A stretch of 64,000 bases of DNA from Leptospira inadai serovar Lyme str. 10. Its GTDB lineage: Bacteria; Spirochaetota; Leptospiria; Leptospirales; Leptospiraceae. A model generated the notes under the pieces. That model did no database searches, was not told the DNA's origin, and saw nothing but the letters and a program-made list of their open reading frames with translations. The DNA is taken from positions 620,001-684,000 of the forward strand of contig NZ_AHMM02000025.1 of the NCBI RefSeq assembly GCF_000243675.2, given 5' to 3'. A program made the translations under genes and the position numbers. Positions 1 through 9,234 of this stretch are shown here, piece by piece. Numbering within the stretch: position 1 is the first letter of the stretch; the number at the start of each line of letters is the position of its first letter.

Positions 1-82
1 TCGAACAAAACTCAGGGTTAATTGCGGGAAGGCAACCTGAAAACTCGAAATTGATTTATTGGTTTTCTTCTCCGAATCTTAA

Positions 83-2548
83 ATGAAACTATCCCGGAAG
101 TTAGATATGTTATTACGGAAAAAAACGATGAGCGAGATAGAAAATCCCGAAATCCTTTATCCAAATGTGGTGGTATTCGGGGGAGGGCCGATGGGGGTTT
201 TTCTAACGACCGTCGTTTCTGCAAAGGCGGATCGGGTCTTTTTGTGGTACGGAGATCGTAAAAAAGCGGAACGAGTACAAAAAGAAAGATCGGCGGAACT
301 TTTGGATGATACCGTATCTCTCCCGGATAATGTTACCGTAGTTTATGATACCGATTTTTTATCGAGTGGATCTTGGGTTATCGTTTCGGCTGTCCCGTCT
401 AGGTTAAAAGAAAACATAATCGACAATATTTGCGCCTCCATTTCTCCCGATGAAAATCACATAATTCTTTCCTTTACGAAAGGAATCGTTTCGAGTTCGA
501 CACGACGGAAAACCGGAAGTATTACATTTTCCGACTATTTACTTTATATAAAAGATAAACTGAATATTTATAATCTTGAATATGCGGCCGTAGCCGGACC
601 TAATCTTCTCGCCGAAATGAGCAAAGACCAACATAGCTTTTTTTCGGTCGCTTCGACCGGAAAAAAAGCCTCCTTAGTCGTGGAAGAATTATTCTCCGGT
701 TCTCACAATCATACCAAGACTTACGATGATATACGCGCTATTGAAATCATAGGTGTTTTAAAAAACCCTATCGCTATCGCTTGCGGTATTGCGAGTGGAA
801 TTCCCGAATGCGGGAGCAATTTTGAAGGCGAATTAATCCGACTCGGATTCTCCGAAATTTTGGATTTATTGAAGGCATTAGAGCTCTCCACGGAATCGGC
901 CATGGAATTCGGACTCGCCGATCTGATTACGACTTCGACGTCCCGCTCCAGCAGAAACCGAGCGTACGGCCAGAGATTCGTGCGTAAGCTGATATCCGGG
1001 GAAGATGAACCGAATCTATTGGAACGTCTAGAGCTCTTTTTTAATCCGAAGGAATTCATTCAAAGAGAGGTGATTCAAAGCGAGTCTCACGTCGAGGGTG
1101 CGTATTCACTATCCACAATTCTCGACTTGGCGAACGAGAACGGAGTATCTCTGCCGTTATTCACGACTTTATTCGAAATTCTAACGAGAAAAGTTTCACC
1201 GACGCAAATCATTCGATTCGTATCGAAATCGACTAGTAACGAGATTCGGACGATCTCGAAATTTGCCGGCAAGCGTTCCGGTTTGTCTTTAGCTTCGGGT
1301 CAGGAGTTTCAATTCGCTCTCAGAAGAAGAGTTCTCAGACATATAAACTCTCAGCCCGGAATGGCCGATCGTATTTTAAAACAAGCCGGTCTACAAATAA
1401 AGGGACTTGAAAAAAGATACGGTGAGGCCATTGAAAATAAATCAGGTACCGATTTAGCGCAGCTTCCGAAAGAAATCCAACTTTGGAAAGAAGTCTCTAA
1501 CGCTTACGAAACGAGAGGCGCCAGAGACCTAGAAAGGATCGTCGAATTTTACGTTTCGGAAATCGCAGACGATTATCGCCCATTTTTACGGGAGTCGCTT
1601 ATACATTTGGTGGCTCCTGCTCGGTTTGCGATCGGAGGCTTTAAGCCCGGAGGAGGTCTTCCTAAGATCGGTGGCTGCGTGAAAGAGGTCAAATCACTTG
1701 CATCCAGATATGACATTCTTTATACGCCGACTCATAGATCTCATTTGGATTCAATCGAAGTTGCGTTCGGGCTTAGGTGGCTCGGATTACCTGTTCCTAG
1801 ATATGCAGCGGATAAAAAGGTCATGGGTACACCCGGTCTGGCAAGAGTGTTAAAAGCGCTCGGCGCTTATATGGTGGATAGGAAGAGAAATCGAAACCTT
1901 CTTTATTTGGATTGTTTGACTCAATATTCTACGATGATGCTGGAGGCCGGAATTCCGACATTGGTCTATCCCGAAGGAACTCGTTCTCGAACCGGCGGGA
2001 TCATCCCTATAAAAACGGGAATTCTTTCCACATCGGTAGAGGCATTTAAGCACACCGGTAGCGAGGTTCTAGTAGTTCCCATCGTATTATCTTACGAGAA
2101 TGTTCCGGAAGATATCGAATTTACCGGAAAGGAGGAGCATCTTTCGTTTAAGGATTTTCTGTTTAAGAGGACCGAAGTGTTTATGGATTTATGCGAACCG
2201 ATTCCCGTTTCGAAATATATTCACGAAGATGATCCGACTTTATCCATATCGCTGGAAATTACCCGTTCTTGGCAAGCGCATCATCGGATTCTGCCGAATC
2301 AACTAATCGCCAAATTAATTATGGAAGAGGGCGGCGAGATCGGGTTGAATGATTTAAGGTCGCTAATTTCCGAAACGATTCTGCTGCGCAAGGGAAATTA
2401 TCTTACTAAGGATGCGGATGAAATTCTAAATCGCGGAATAAAAGTTTTGAAAGGCAGAGGCTTTATAAGCGTCGACCGGGACACCGTTGCGGCGAAGGAT
2501 CGGGAACTTTTGGAATATTACGGAAATATGGTCCCCGATCCGACGTAA
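83..2548 (+). CDS. GpsA-PlsB fusion: glycerol-3-phosphate dehydrogenase plus glycerol-3-phosphate acyltransferase
   Basis: Two enzymes in one 821-residue chain. The N-terminal part (about 25-380) is GpsA-like: a Rossmann motif (FGGGPMG), the GPNLLAEMSK segment and the substrate-site segment VLKNPIAIACGIASGI. The C-terminal part (about 500-760) is PlsB-like: the HX4D motif HRSHLD at about 551, LGAYMVDR, and PEGTRSRTGG at about 630. By family knowledge the first half makes glycerol-3-phosphate from DHAP and the second acylates it to lysophosphatidate at the inner membrane face, so the fusion would join the first two committed steps of phospholipid synthesis. The start may be ATG 83 or ATG 128 (MSEIEN); neither has a convincing ribosome-binding site. 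It converges on purT with a 1-base gap. Domain identity is firm; activity of both halves is inferred. Confidence 0.9.
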   Translation: MKLSRKLDMLLRKKTMSEIENPEILYPNVVVFGGGPMGVFLTTVVSAKADRVFLWYGDRKKAERVQKERSAELLDDTVSLPDNVTVVYDTDFLSSGSWVIVSAVPSRLKENIIDNICASISPDENHIILSFTKGIVSSSTRRKTGSITFSDYLLYIKDKLNIYNLEYAAVAGPNLLAEMSKDQHSFFSVASTGKKASLVVEELFSGSHNHTKTYDDIRAIEIIGVLKNPIAIACGIASGIPECGSNFEGELIRLGFSEILDLLKALELSTESAMEFGLADLITTSTSRSSRNRAYGQRFVRKLISGEDEPNLLERLELFFNPKEFIQREVIQSESHVEGAYSLSTILDLANENGVSLPLFTTLFEILTRKVSPTQIIRFVSKSTSNEIRTISKFAGKRSGLSLASGQEFQFALRRRVLRHINSQPGMADRILKQAGLQIKGLEKRYGEAIENKSGTDLAQLPKEIQLWKEVSNAYETRGARDLERIVEFYVSEIADDYRPFLRESLIHLVAPARFAIGGFKPGGGLPKIGGCVKEVKSLASRYDILYTPTHRSHLDSIEVAFGLRWLGLPVPRYAADKKVMGTPGLARVLKALGAYMVDRKRNRNLLYLDCLTQYSTMMLEAGIPTLVYPEGTRSRTGGIIPIKTGILSTSVEAFKHTGSEVLVVPIVLSYENVPEDIEFTGKEEHLSFKDFLFKRTEVFMDLCEPIPVSKYIHEDDPTLSISLEITRSWQAHHRILPNQLIAKLIMEEGGEIGLNDLRSLISETILLRKGNYLTKDADEILNRGIKVLKGRGFISVDRDTVAAKDRELLEYYGNMVPDPT

Positions 2549-2549
2549 T

Positions 2550-3713
2550 CTATTCCACTCTTATCTTGGAAGCGATTAAAGCCGCCCTTTTTCTGAGTGA
2601 AGATAGGGGTTCTTCCTTGTTTGAATAAGCCAAAGCGACTCCCATTCTCCTGTATTTTCTCGTTAACGGTTTACCGAAAATTCTAAAATCAGAGTCGGGC
2701 ATTTCGGAGGCGATATCCAATCCACTCACGACCGGAACGTTGCCGTCCGTTTCCGAAAGAATGACGGCGCTTGCCCCTTTTCGAACCAAAGCGATTTCGG
2801 AAATCGGTAAACCGAGAATGGCCCTCAGATGCAACTCGAATTCGTTAAAGGTTTGTGTTCCTGCAAGAGTTACCATCCCGGTATCGTGCGGACGCGGAGA
2901 AAGTTCCGAGAAATAGACTTCGCTCCTTGTCAGAAAAAATTCCACACCCCAAATCCCGGAACCGCCCAATTCTTTTGTGACTTTAGCGGCCATCTCTTGG
3001 GCGGCTTTCAATTGTGAATCGGAAATTTCGGCGGGCTGCCAACTTTCTTGGTAATCGCCTCTTTCTTGACGATGGCCGATCGGCGGACAAAACAGGGTCT
3101 TTCCTGATTTTTGAGTTACCGTTAATAATGTTATCTCGGATTCGAAAGGAATAAATTCCTCAACGATGATCTCGGATGCACCTGCCCTACCTTTCGTTTG
3201 GGACGCTGTCCAGGCATTTTCTATTTCCTCGACGGAGTGTATGACCGATTGCCCTTTTCCGGAAGAAGACATCAGGGGTTTGACGACACAGGGGATTCCA
3301 AGATTCTGAACTGCTTGCTTTAGTTCGTTTAAGCTAGTAGCATAAGAGTATTTCGCAGTCCTTAAATTGAGGGATTTTGACGCTAAGTCTCGAATGGATT
3401 TTCGATTCATAGTAAAATTCGCAGCCTTAGCGCTCGGCACGACGTGATATCCTTTCGATTCATATTCGTACAGACGCTCCGTCCGAATCGCCTCGATTTC
3501 AGGAACGATAATATCGGGTTTGTGTTTTTCGACAATGCGATCCAGCGCCGTTCCGTCCAGCATATCGACGATCTCCTTTTCATGGGCCACTTGCATGGCT
3601 GGAGCTCCATCATAACTATCGACTGCGATTACGCGTTGCCCGATTCGTTGGGCTGCGATGACAAATTCTTTTCCTAGTTCGCCTGAACCGAGAAGGAGTA
3701 TTTTCTTTTGCAT
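2550..3713 (-). CDS. purT: Formate-dependent phosphoribosylglycinamide formyltransferase (PurT)
   Basis: ATP-grasp enzyme of purine biosynthesis. It uses formate and ATP to formylate glycinamide ribonucleotide, so it needs no folate, unlike PurN. The 387-residue length fits the family (E. coli about 392). The N-terminal motif [10 protein letters not shown], the ATP-binding loop SSSGKGQS and the C-terminal segment [16 protein letters not shown] are all characteristic of PurT and intact. The gene appears to be transcribed alone: it converges on the GpsA-PlsB gene, and a strong terminator of the FecR lipoprotein gene lies just upstream of its start. Confidence 0.94.
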   Translation of the reverse strand: MQKKILLLGSGELGKEFVIAAQRIGQRVIAVDSYDGAPAMQVAHEKEIVDMLDGTALDRIVEKHKPDIIVPEIEAIRTERLYEYESKGYHVVPSAKAANFTMNRKSIRDLASKSLNLRTAKYSYATSLNELKQAVQNLGIPCVVKPLMSSSGKGQSVIHSVEEIENAWTASQTKGRAGASEIIVEEFIPFESEITLLTVTQKSGKTLFCPPIGHRQERGDYQESWQPAEISDSQLKAAQEMAAKVTKELGGSGIWGVEFFLTRSEVYFSELSPRPHDTGMVTLAGTQTFNEFELHLRAILGLPISEIALVRKGASAVILSETDGNVPVVSGLDIASEMPDSDFRIFGKPLTRKYRRMGVALAYSNKEEPLSSLRKRAALIASKIRVE

Positions 3714-3755
3714 AGGGTTTGTGGAAAGGATTTCCGGGGGGCGGCAAGTAAGGGA

Positions 3756-3792
3756 AGAAAAAAATCGGCCTGAATCATTCGGGCAGGCCGAT
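3756..3792 (-). terminator. Rho-independent terminator of the FecR-domain lipoprotein gene
   Basis: A perfect 9-bp stem (ATCGGCCTG at 3764-3772 and its complement at 3784-3792) with an 11-nt loop. On the minus strand it is followed by a run of seven T. It sits 14 nt past the stop of the lipoprotein gene and before purT, separating the two transcription units. Confidence 0.85.
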
Positions 3793-3805
3793 CCGGTTCG
3801 ATTTA

Positions 3806-4975
3806 CTATTCGGAATTCTGAATCTTCCTCTTAGTCCTAATTTGGAAATTTTTATATTCCACGAAATCTATATCTTTTTTATCCAAGCGAAAAACTCCCT
3901 GCGTCGAATGGAGAATAAGAGTATCTCCGATTTGGGTGAGAATTGCCCCGTTCAATCGGGTTTTATCCGTTTTATGGATCGTCTCGAGAACGTTATAGAA
4001 ATTATGAATTTCCGTTTCCGATTTTAGATTTTTTAAAGTCGCTTCGGATTCGATTTTGGAAAAAGCCGAGCTTAATTTTTTTTCATGGTCTTTGCGGATC
4101 GAATCGGTTAATGGCATCGAATCTTTTATGCCTTCGGAATTGAGGGCTTGATCGATGATCTCCCGGTCGACCGCGACTAAAGTATCCAGTTCCGCTTTTT
4201 CTTGAGGACTAGTTTCAATGGAATTTTTCGAGTAAGACTTCATATATTCCTGTTCATCGATTTCAAGAATCCCTCCCTGGTCCTTGTTCAATTCGATACG
4301 CGTTAATACAAGATGGGCTAAATCCTCAAACTTCGGCTTTACGGAAGCTTCTTCGTTTTCCGAAATCACGACTTCGTTTTCGGATAGGAACTGTTGGAAT
4401 TTTTGAAGCAAAGGTTTTTGAGCGATCGCTTCCGCATTGATTTCTTCGCTCATCGGAAGTTTAAGAGTCATAGCAACTACACCTTCATAAACTTTGATTT
4501 TCGGGAGTTTCTCTTCTATGATTTCGAATGAAAATGCGGTTCCACGCACCGCAGCGATGGCTGTAGGCCCCGAAATTCTAAAGTTTTCATCGCTTCTTAA
4601 TTTTTCAGTCCGAATCAAAATCCCTCCGGCACGAAGAACCAAGTTGGTGTCCCTTGACTTATTCGTTTGAAGTGAGTCCAACCTTACTTTGCTGAATGGC
4701 CGTATGCGAATGAGATGGCCCTCTCCGGTTTGAATATCGATCGATCCCGAATTTGTTATGATTTCGTCCTGAGGTCGAAGAACCGTGCCCGTTTGCAACG
4801 GTAATCGTTTCGTATCTCGAAAGACTTGAACAGGACCTGCCAGGAACACTGTTACTGCACCCCACTTTCGGTCTCGTCCCCCGATCCAGCTCTTTATTTT
4901 AGAACAAGATGTTAGAACGAATAACAAAAGCAAAATAATCGGGAAGATACGACTTCCAATATTCCAAGGTTTCAT
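3806..4975 (-). CDS. FecR-domain lipoprotein
   Basis: 389 residues with an N-terminal signal peptide and lipobox-like cysteine (LFVLTSCSK, Cys at about 24), so probably a lipoprotein. Residues about 60-170 form a FecR-type beta domain (segments [19 protein letters not shown] and [16 protein letters not shown]). The rest is charged and helical with no family I can name. In other bacteria FecR domains sense or bind surface or periplasmic ligands; in Leptospira they often occur in stand-alone lipoproteins, so no iron-regulatory role should be assumed, and no FecI sigma factor is nearby. A good terminator follows. It is divergent from the exported unknown at 5100. Confidence 0.8.
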   Translation of the reverse strand: MKPWNIGSRIFPIILLLLFVLTSCSKIKSWIGGRDRKWGAVTVFLAGPVQVFRDTKRLPLQTGTVLRPQDEIITNSGSIDIQTGEGHLIRIRPFSKVRLDSLQTNKSRDTNLVLRAGGILIRTEKLRSDENFRISGPTAIAAVRGTAFSFEIIEEKLPKIKVYEGVVAMTLKLPMSEEINAEAIAQKPLLQKFQQFLSENEVVISENEEASVKPKFEDLAHLVLTRIELNKDQGGILEIDEQEYMKSYSKNSIETSPQEKAELDTLVAVDREIIDQALNSEGIKDSMPLTDSIRKDHEKKLSSAFSKIESEATLKNLKSETEIHNFYNVLETIHKTDKTRLNGAILTQIGDTLILHSTQGVFRLDKKDIDFVEYKNFQIRTKRKIQNSE

Positions 4976-5099
4976 TGAATCAGGACCTTTTTCATGTAAT
5001 CAATAACAACCCGCAAGAGTGTTCTTCTTAGTTTTTCTTGGAAAACGGAACCGAATAATAAAAAATTGCCGAAATCGATTTTTGCCGTCTAAAGAGGAA

Positions 5100-5843
5100 A
5101 TGCACCGTTTATGCATAGTTTACGAGTTATTCCTTGTGCCGGTTTTACTTCTTTCCCCCATATTGAAAATTAGAGCCGATTCGACTCCTCCGCGAATCGT
5201 ACGTTTTTCGGGAACCGCTTACGAATTGGAAAATGGTAAATTATTATATAAGGATATGCACGAGGAGTTTTGGGATAACGGGAAACATACTCGTTCCGTT
5301 GTCCAATACATAGACTCCGAAGGTAAGTTATTTGCAACTAAGAGAATTTCCTTCCTAAGGAATCGATCTTTACCGGATTTTAATTTAGAGGATTTTAGAG
5401 ACGGCTATCTGGAAGGCGGCGAATTCGAATCGGGAACGAAAGTTCGATTATTTGCGAGACGCAAAAAGGGAGATCCTATTAAGGAAAAAGTTGTGGATGG
5501 CGGGGATTTATCCGCTCTCGACGGAGGTTTTGATTATTTTGTAGAGGATCATTGGAACGAACTCTTGGCAGGAAAGAGAATAACCTTTAGAATTTTTGTT
5601 CCGGTCGAGTTGGATACATTCCGATTCTATGTGGAAAAAACGAAAACCGGATCGTTTAAGGGAAGGCCGGCGCTTTTCTTACGCATGAGGATAGAAAGTT
5701 CTATATTATCCGTCTTCATCAAACCGATAGACTTGATTTACGATATCGAAAGTAAACGGATTATGGAGTATAAAGGGACTAGTAATATCAATAATGAAAA
5801 AGGAAAAAGTCATGCTGTTCGGATCGTATATGATTTCCGCTGA
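5100..5843 (+). CDS. Exported protein of unknown function
   Basis: About 247 residues from the preferred start ATG 5100, which gives a clean signal peptide (basic start, then ELFLVPVLLLSPILKIRA). An upstream in-frame start at 5019 would add 27 residues and bury the signal. The mature part is rich in beta-forming charged stretches (TPPRIVRFSGTAYELENG; DLIYDIESKRIMEYKGTS) and looks like a small secreted beta protein. I recognise no family. It is convergent with the GH18-like gene and divergent from the FecR lipoprotein, so the context does not suggest a role. Confidence 0.7.
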   Translation: MHRLCIVYELFLVPVLLLSPILKIRADSTPPRIVRFSGTAYELENGKLLYKDMHEEFWDNGKHTRSVVQYIDSEGKLFATKRISFLRNRSLPDFNLEDFRDGYLEGGEFESGTKVRLFARRKKGDPIKEKVVDGGDLSALDGGFDYFVEDHWNELLAGKRITFRIFVPVELDTFRFYVEKTKTGSFKGRPALFLRMRIESSILSVFIKPIDLIYDIESKRIMEYKGTSNINNEKGKSHAVRIVYDFR

Positions 5844-5867
5844 GAGTCGTAGTAATTCGATTTAAGG

Positions 5868-6803
5868 CTAGAATCCGAATCGCCAATAAGCGATTCCCGC
5901 GATTCCGGTTTCGCGACTTAGTTTAATCCAATCCGTCTCGTCCAAAATCAAACTCGACACTTCGAACTCGTTCTCCACTATATAAATGCCGTCTTCGTTC
6001 CGCCCTGACTTTGCCATTCTCACCGAATCCTTTTTTCGACTGATTACTTTCGGTTTTGATCTTCCTTTCTTCCAAGAATACCCGTAGAGAGGAAGGCCGA
6101 GCCAAATTTGATTTGGGTCGTACGTTTTTCTAAGCAACGCGATATTTTCTTTAGCCCAGGACAAACGAGTGACGGGACCCGGTTTTGTTCTAGGGGAATG
6201 AAAATCGTAAGCCATGAGAACGACTTCGTCGGCCAGGTTCGTATGAAAAACATCTTTGTGAAACTCCGCGAGATCGGCCGGAAAATGAATTTGAGGGAAA
6301 AGCGCCAGAGTCAGGAGCTTTCCTTTCTTTCGTAAACCAGGTCGGAGTTCCATTAGGAAATTCTTAAACTCGCCGGATAGGGAAGAGGGTAATCCTTCCA
6401 CATCCAAATGGATTCCGGCGTACGTAGGATGCTCGGAGAGAAAATCAAGTAATGCCTTTTGCATCGCATGTTTCTTAGCTCCGACCCTGAGCAGCGAGGT
6501 ACCCGTTTTCGATTTGAATGTAATTAAGGGTATCCAGCGGACCCCTTTGGAAAGCCCTAAAGCTAAGAGTTTATCGGGGGGACTATTATATCTTACCTTT
6601 GCGTCGCTTTGGATTACGGTACCTGTAAAACAAATAGTTACATTGGCTCGCAAATACGCCTGCCAATACGACAAATCTTTGGTTTCTAAATCTTCACCTA
6701 ACACATAAATCCAGGTCGGCGAATGTTGTTCGGCAAATACGGGACATAGAAAAAAGGCCAAGAAGATAAAGATTGGAGTATAAAAGAGCGAAAAGCGAAT
6801 CAT
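5868..6803 (-). CDS. Exported GH18-like glycosidase domain protein
   Basis: 311 residues. A signal peptide covers about residues 1-24 (FYTPIFIFLAFFLCPVFA). The body is a GH18-type barrel: the catalytic strand YAGIHLDVEGL carries a D-x-E pair with the candidate acid Glu, followed by VVLMAYDF, IWLGLPLYGYSW and the last strand IAGIAYWRFGF. GH18 proteins of this SleL/YaaH-like type act on chitin-like or peptidoglycan sugars. The acid is present, so activity is plausible, but the substrate is unknown. Likely periplasmic or secreted. It is divergent from the fructosamine-kinase-like gene. Confidence 0.8.
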   Translation of the reverse strand: MIRFSLFYTPIFIFLAFFLCPVFAEQHSPTWIYVLGEDLETKDLSYWQAYLRANVTICFTGTVIQSDAKVRYNSPPDKLLALGLSKGVRWIPLITFKSKTGTSLLRVGAKKHAMQKALLDFLSEHPTYAGIHLDVEGLPSSLSGEFKNFLMELRPGLRKKGKLLTLALFPQIHFPADLAEFHKDVFHTNLADEVVLMAYDFHSPRTKPGPVTRLSWAKENIALLRKTYDPNQIWLGLPLYGYSWKKGRSKPKVISRKKDSVRMAKSGRNEDGIYIVENEFEVSSLILDETDWIKLSRETGIAGIAYWRFGF

Positions 6804-6909
6804 TTCTTCGTCCCGTAATATTAAGGAAACCTATTTAGGATTTTTCTTCAATCCTGATTGTCCGTTCTCCGATTTTATAGGAAGGACCGGAACGACGGGA
6901 TTGGGAAGG

Positions 6910-7815
6910 ATGCGAACGATGGCTCTCATAAACACTGGAACCGAGGAATTAATCCGAGACGGATTAGAGAGACTCGGGCTTCTATCCCCGTCTAAAAAAG
7001 CAGAAGTTTCCTTTTATTCTTCTAGTCTCTTTGAGCTGTATTCGGTCAAGTTACAAGACGGTTCCAGGGTGGCCGTAAAAGTCATACCAAAAAAAGAAAT
7101 GGCCGAAGCCGAAGCCGAAGGTCTTGAACAACTTTGCCGCTTAGGTGTTCGCGTTCCGGAATGCTTTGGAACGGTGAATTTGGGAAAGGTTTCCCTTCTT
7201 GCCATGGAATTTATCGAAACCGGCTCCTCGGCTCGGTTTCGAGACGATTTAATCGCGAGTCTTAAGAATTTATATCGCGGAGAATTCGGATCCTGGGGTT
7301 GGAAACGCGATAATTTTATAGGGTCCCTTCCCCAGCGGAACGGTTGGTTTTCCAGCTTCGAAGAATTTTTCTGGCAAGATCGTCTAAAACCTCAATTAGA
7401 ATTAGCGCAAACTAGAAAGCTTCTCACCGAGAAAGATGTACTATCCATCGGAAAGGTGTTCGATAAATTTACGGAAGAATGGGGATTAAATCGGATTCAA
7501 CCTAGAATGATTCACGGAGATTTATGGTCCGGTAACGTACTGCAGGGAAAAAACGGGTACGCGTACTTGATCGACCCTTCCGTTTCATATTCTCACCCGG
7601 AACAAGATTTGGCCATGTTGCAGTTGTTCGGTAGCCCTATCAATCTAGAGGATATGCAGGATATTCTTTCCACATGCGGATTAGATGATCCTATGCATCT
7701 GAAAGATAGAATTCAATTTTGGCAAATCTATCCTGTCTTAGTTCATGTTAATCTTTTCGGCGCATCTTATCTGACGAGTCTACGACATATTCTGCGGTAC
7801 TACGGTACGATTTAA
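6910..7815 (+). CDS. Fructosamine kinase family protein
   Basis: About 301 residues with an aminoglycoside-phosphotransferase fold. The kinase motif IHGDLWSGNVL has the catalytic Asp and metal-binding Asn, and LIDPSVSYSHPEQDLAML is the DFG-equivalent loop; both match fructosamine-3-kinase or ketosamine kinase proteins. VAVKVIPK supplies the ATP-binding Lys. By family knowledge it phosphorylates sugar adducts on amines, a protein-deglycation or repair step. Starts at TTG 6901, ATG 6910 and ATG 6919 are all possible. It leads a same-strand run with the TetR gene and the rhomboid gene, with short gaps. Confidence 0.86.
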   Translation: MRTMALINTGTEELIRDGLERLGLLSPSKKAEVSFYSSSLFELYSVKLQDGSRVAVKVIPKKEMAEAEAEGLEQLCRLGVRVPECFGTVNLGKVSLLAMEFIETGSSARFRDDLIASLKNLYRGEFGSWGWKRDNFIGSLPQRNGWFSSFEEFFWQDRLKPQLELAQTRKLLTEKDVLSIGKVFDKFTEEWGLNRIQPRMIHGDLWSGNVLQGKNGYAYLIDPSVSYSHPEQDLAMLQLFGSPINLEDMQDILSTCGLDDPMHLKDRIQFWQIYPVLVHVNLFGASYLTSLRHILRYYGTI

Positions 7816-7885
7816 TACTTTTCTTGAAGGATTCTTCCCGTCATAGTCTTTGGGAGGAAGCGATAGATTTTCGGAGAAGTTCCGT

Positions 7886-8575
7886 TTGACCAAATCATTA
7901 AAACCTGGGAAAACAGGGGAGCCTTCCTCTAAAGCAAAGCCGTCCGAGTTGGAACCGAGAAAGGCTCCCTCTCAAAAACGAGCCATCCAACGTGTGCAAA
8001 ATATATTGGATGTCGTGGCCTCTCTCTTGGACGAGGTCGGCGCGGAAGCCATCACGACAAATCTGATTGCACAGAAAGCCGACATTCCCATCGGTTCCTT
8101 ATACCAATATTTTCCGAATAAGCATGCGATTTTAAACGCTGTCGGTAAGCGACATCTTGAGCGAGTCAATGCCATGTTCATGGGTTTTCTTTCGGTTGAA
8201 GTGGATGAGACCGGCTGGCCGGAACTGATAGACAATGTAATCGACTCGTTCGCTAATCTATATTTAACCGAACCCGGATTCGTACCTCTATGGTCGAACA
8301 TCAAGATGGATCCCGAGTTGGTCGAGATCGATCGGGAAAATAATCGCTATATTGCATCCAATGTTTCGAATTTATTTTCTCGGATCGTTCCCGGAATGAA
8401 GGAAAATCCGGAGGCAGAAATCATTTCCCGAATCATAGTCGAAGTAACCGATTCCGCTTTATCCCGTTGGCTGCGGGAAAAGGAAGATCCTGTTCTTGCG
8501 GATAGCATCCTTCGGGAATTAAAGGTCATGCTCAAAGCGTATTTGACTCATTATATCGAAGGAAGAACACTGTGA
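7886..8575 (+). CDS. TetR-family transcriptional regulator
   Basis: About 229 residues from TTG 7886, chosen because GGAGAAG lies 6 nt upstream; an earlier in-frame TTG at 7850 would add 12 residues. The N-terminal helix-turn-helix reads TTNLIAQKADIPIGSLYQYF followed by PNKHAILNAV, a typical TetR DNA-binding domain. The C-terminal domain (about 90-225) is the ligand-binding helical part and does not reveal the ligand. Its stop overlaps the GTG start of the rhomboid gene (GTGA), so the two are translationally coupled. Targets are unknown. Confidence 0.88.
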   Translation: MTKSLKPGKTGEPSSKAKPSELEPRKAPSQKRAIQRVQNILDVVASLLDEVGAEAITTNLIAQKADIPIGSLYQYFPNKHAILNAVGKRHLERVNAMFMGFLSVEVDETGWPELIDNVIDSFANLYLTEPGFVPLWSNIKMDPELVEIDRENNRYIASNVSNLFSRIVPGMKENPEAEIISRIIVEVTDSALSRWLREKEDPVLADSILRELKVMLKAYLTHYIEGRTL

Positions 8576-9234
8576 GAGCGTACCTCTTCGAATTTCCGCT
8601 TACCGCATTCTTTGTTTTGTTCATCACGATTTCTCAAATCATATTGAATGCTTTCGTTCCGAACGAAATGCTCGAAGCTTTTTTCATCAGTCGCCCCGGA
8701 GAATTCTATCCTTGGAAATGGATCGGAATGGCGTTTCTTCATGCGGATTTCACTCATTTGTTTTGGAATATGCTCTTTCTTTTTTTCTTGGGAAGAATCG
8801 TTGAATACAAAGTGGGGAAAGCAAAATGGCTTTTGTTTTTCTTTATGGGGGCCTTTATTTCCGGATTTTTGGATTCGTTGGTAAGAGGGTTGTTTCTGGA
8901 CGATTCTAGTCCTGCCATCGGAGCTTCAGGCGCTGTTTCGGGATTAGCCGCCGTTGCGGCTCTGTTATCCCCGTTTTCGATGCGTATTCGAAAACGAAAC
9001 TATCCGTTTCCGATCTTTGCCCTCGCTTGGCTGATGGTATATTCGGATATCACGAATTTGTTTGCAAGGGATCAGGTAGCTCACTGGGCCCATCTAGGGG
9101 GATTCTTATCAGTCGTATTCGCGGCTTATTTTTTGAATAATAAAGAAAGGCAGCAACTGCATACGGGGTTCATATTGAATCTAGTGTTCGTGATTTTGCT
9201 TCTGATACTCGGATTTCTCGTGGGAGGAAGATAG
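8572..9234 (+). CDS. Rhomboid-family intramembrane serine protease
   Basis: 220 residues, six or so membrane segments. The catalytic Ser is in the GxSG motif GASG (Ser119) and the catalytic His in AHLGG (His174); the HADFTHLFWNM loop is the usual rhomboid L1 signature. Rhomboids cleave single-pass membrane proteins within the bilayer. GTG start, overlapping the TetR stop. The MDR-like oxidoreductase begins directly after its stop, so the genes share a transcript. The substrate is not deducible. Confidence 0.9.
   Translation: MRAYLFEFPLTAFFVLFITISQIILNAFVPNEMLEAFFISRPGEFYPWKWIGMAFLHADFTHLFWNMLFLFFLGRIVEYKVGKAKWLLFFFMGAFISGFLDSLVRGLFLDDSSPAIGASGAVSGLAAVAALLSPFSMRIRKRNYPFPIFALAWLMVYSDITNLFARDQVAHWAHLGGFLSVVFAAYFLNNKERQQLHTGFILNLVFVILLLILGFLVGGR

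Noticed and set aside
1..82. Possible 3' end of an upstream plus-strand gene (frame closing with TAA at 19-21)
   Set aside because: Only six codons are visible and nothing in them can be recognised.
721..1059. Antisense open frames inside large genes, here and elsewhere
   Set aside because: They mirror the codon structure of the real genes, have no ribosome-binding sites and no recognisable domains.
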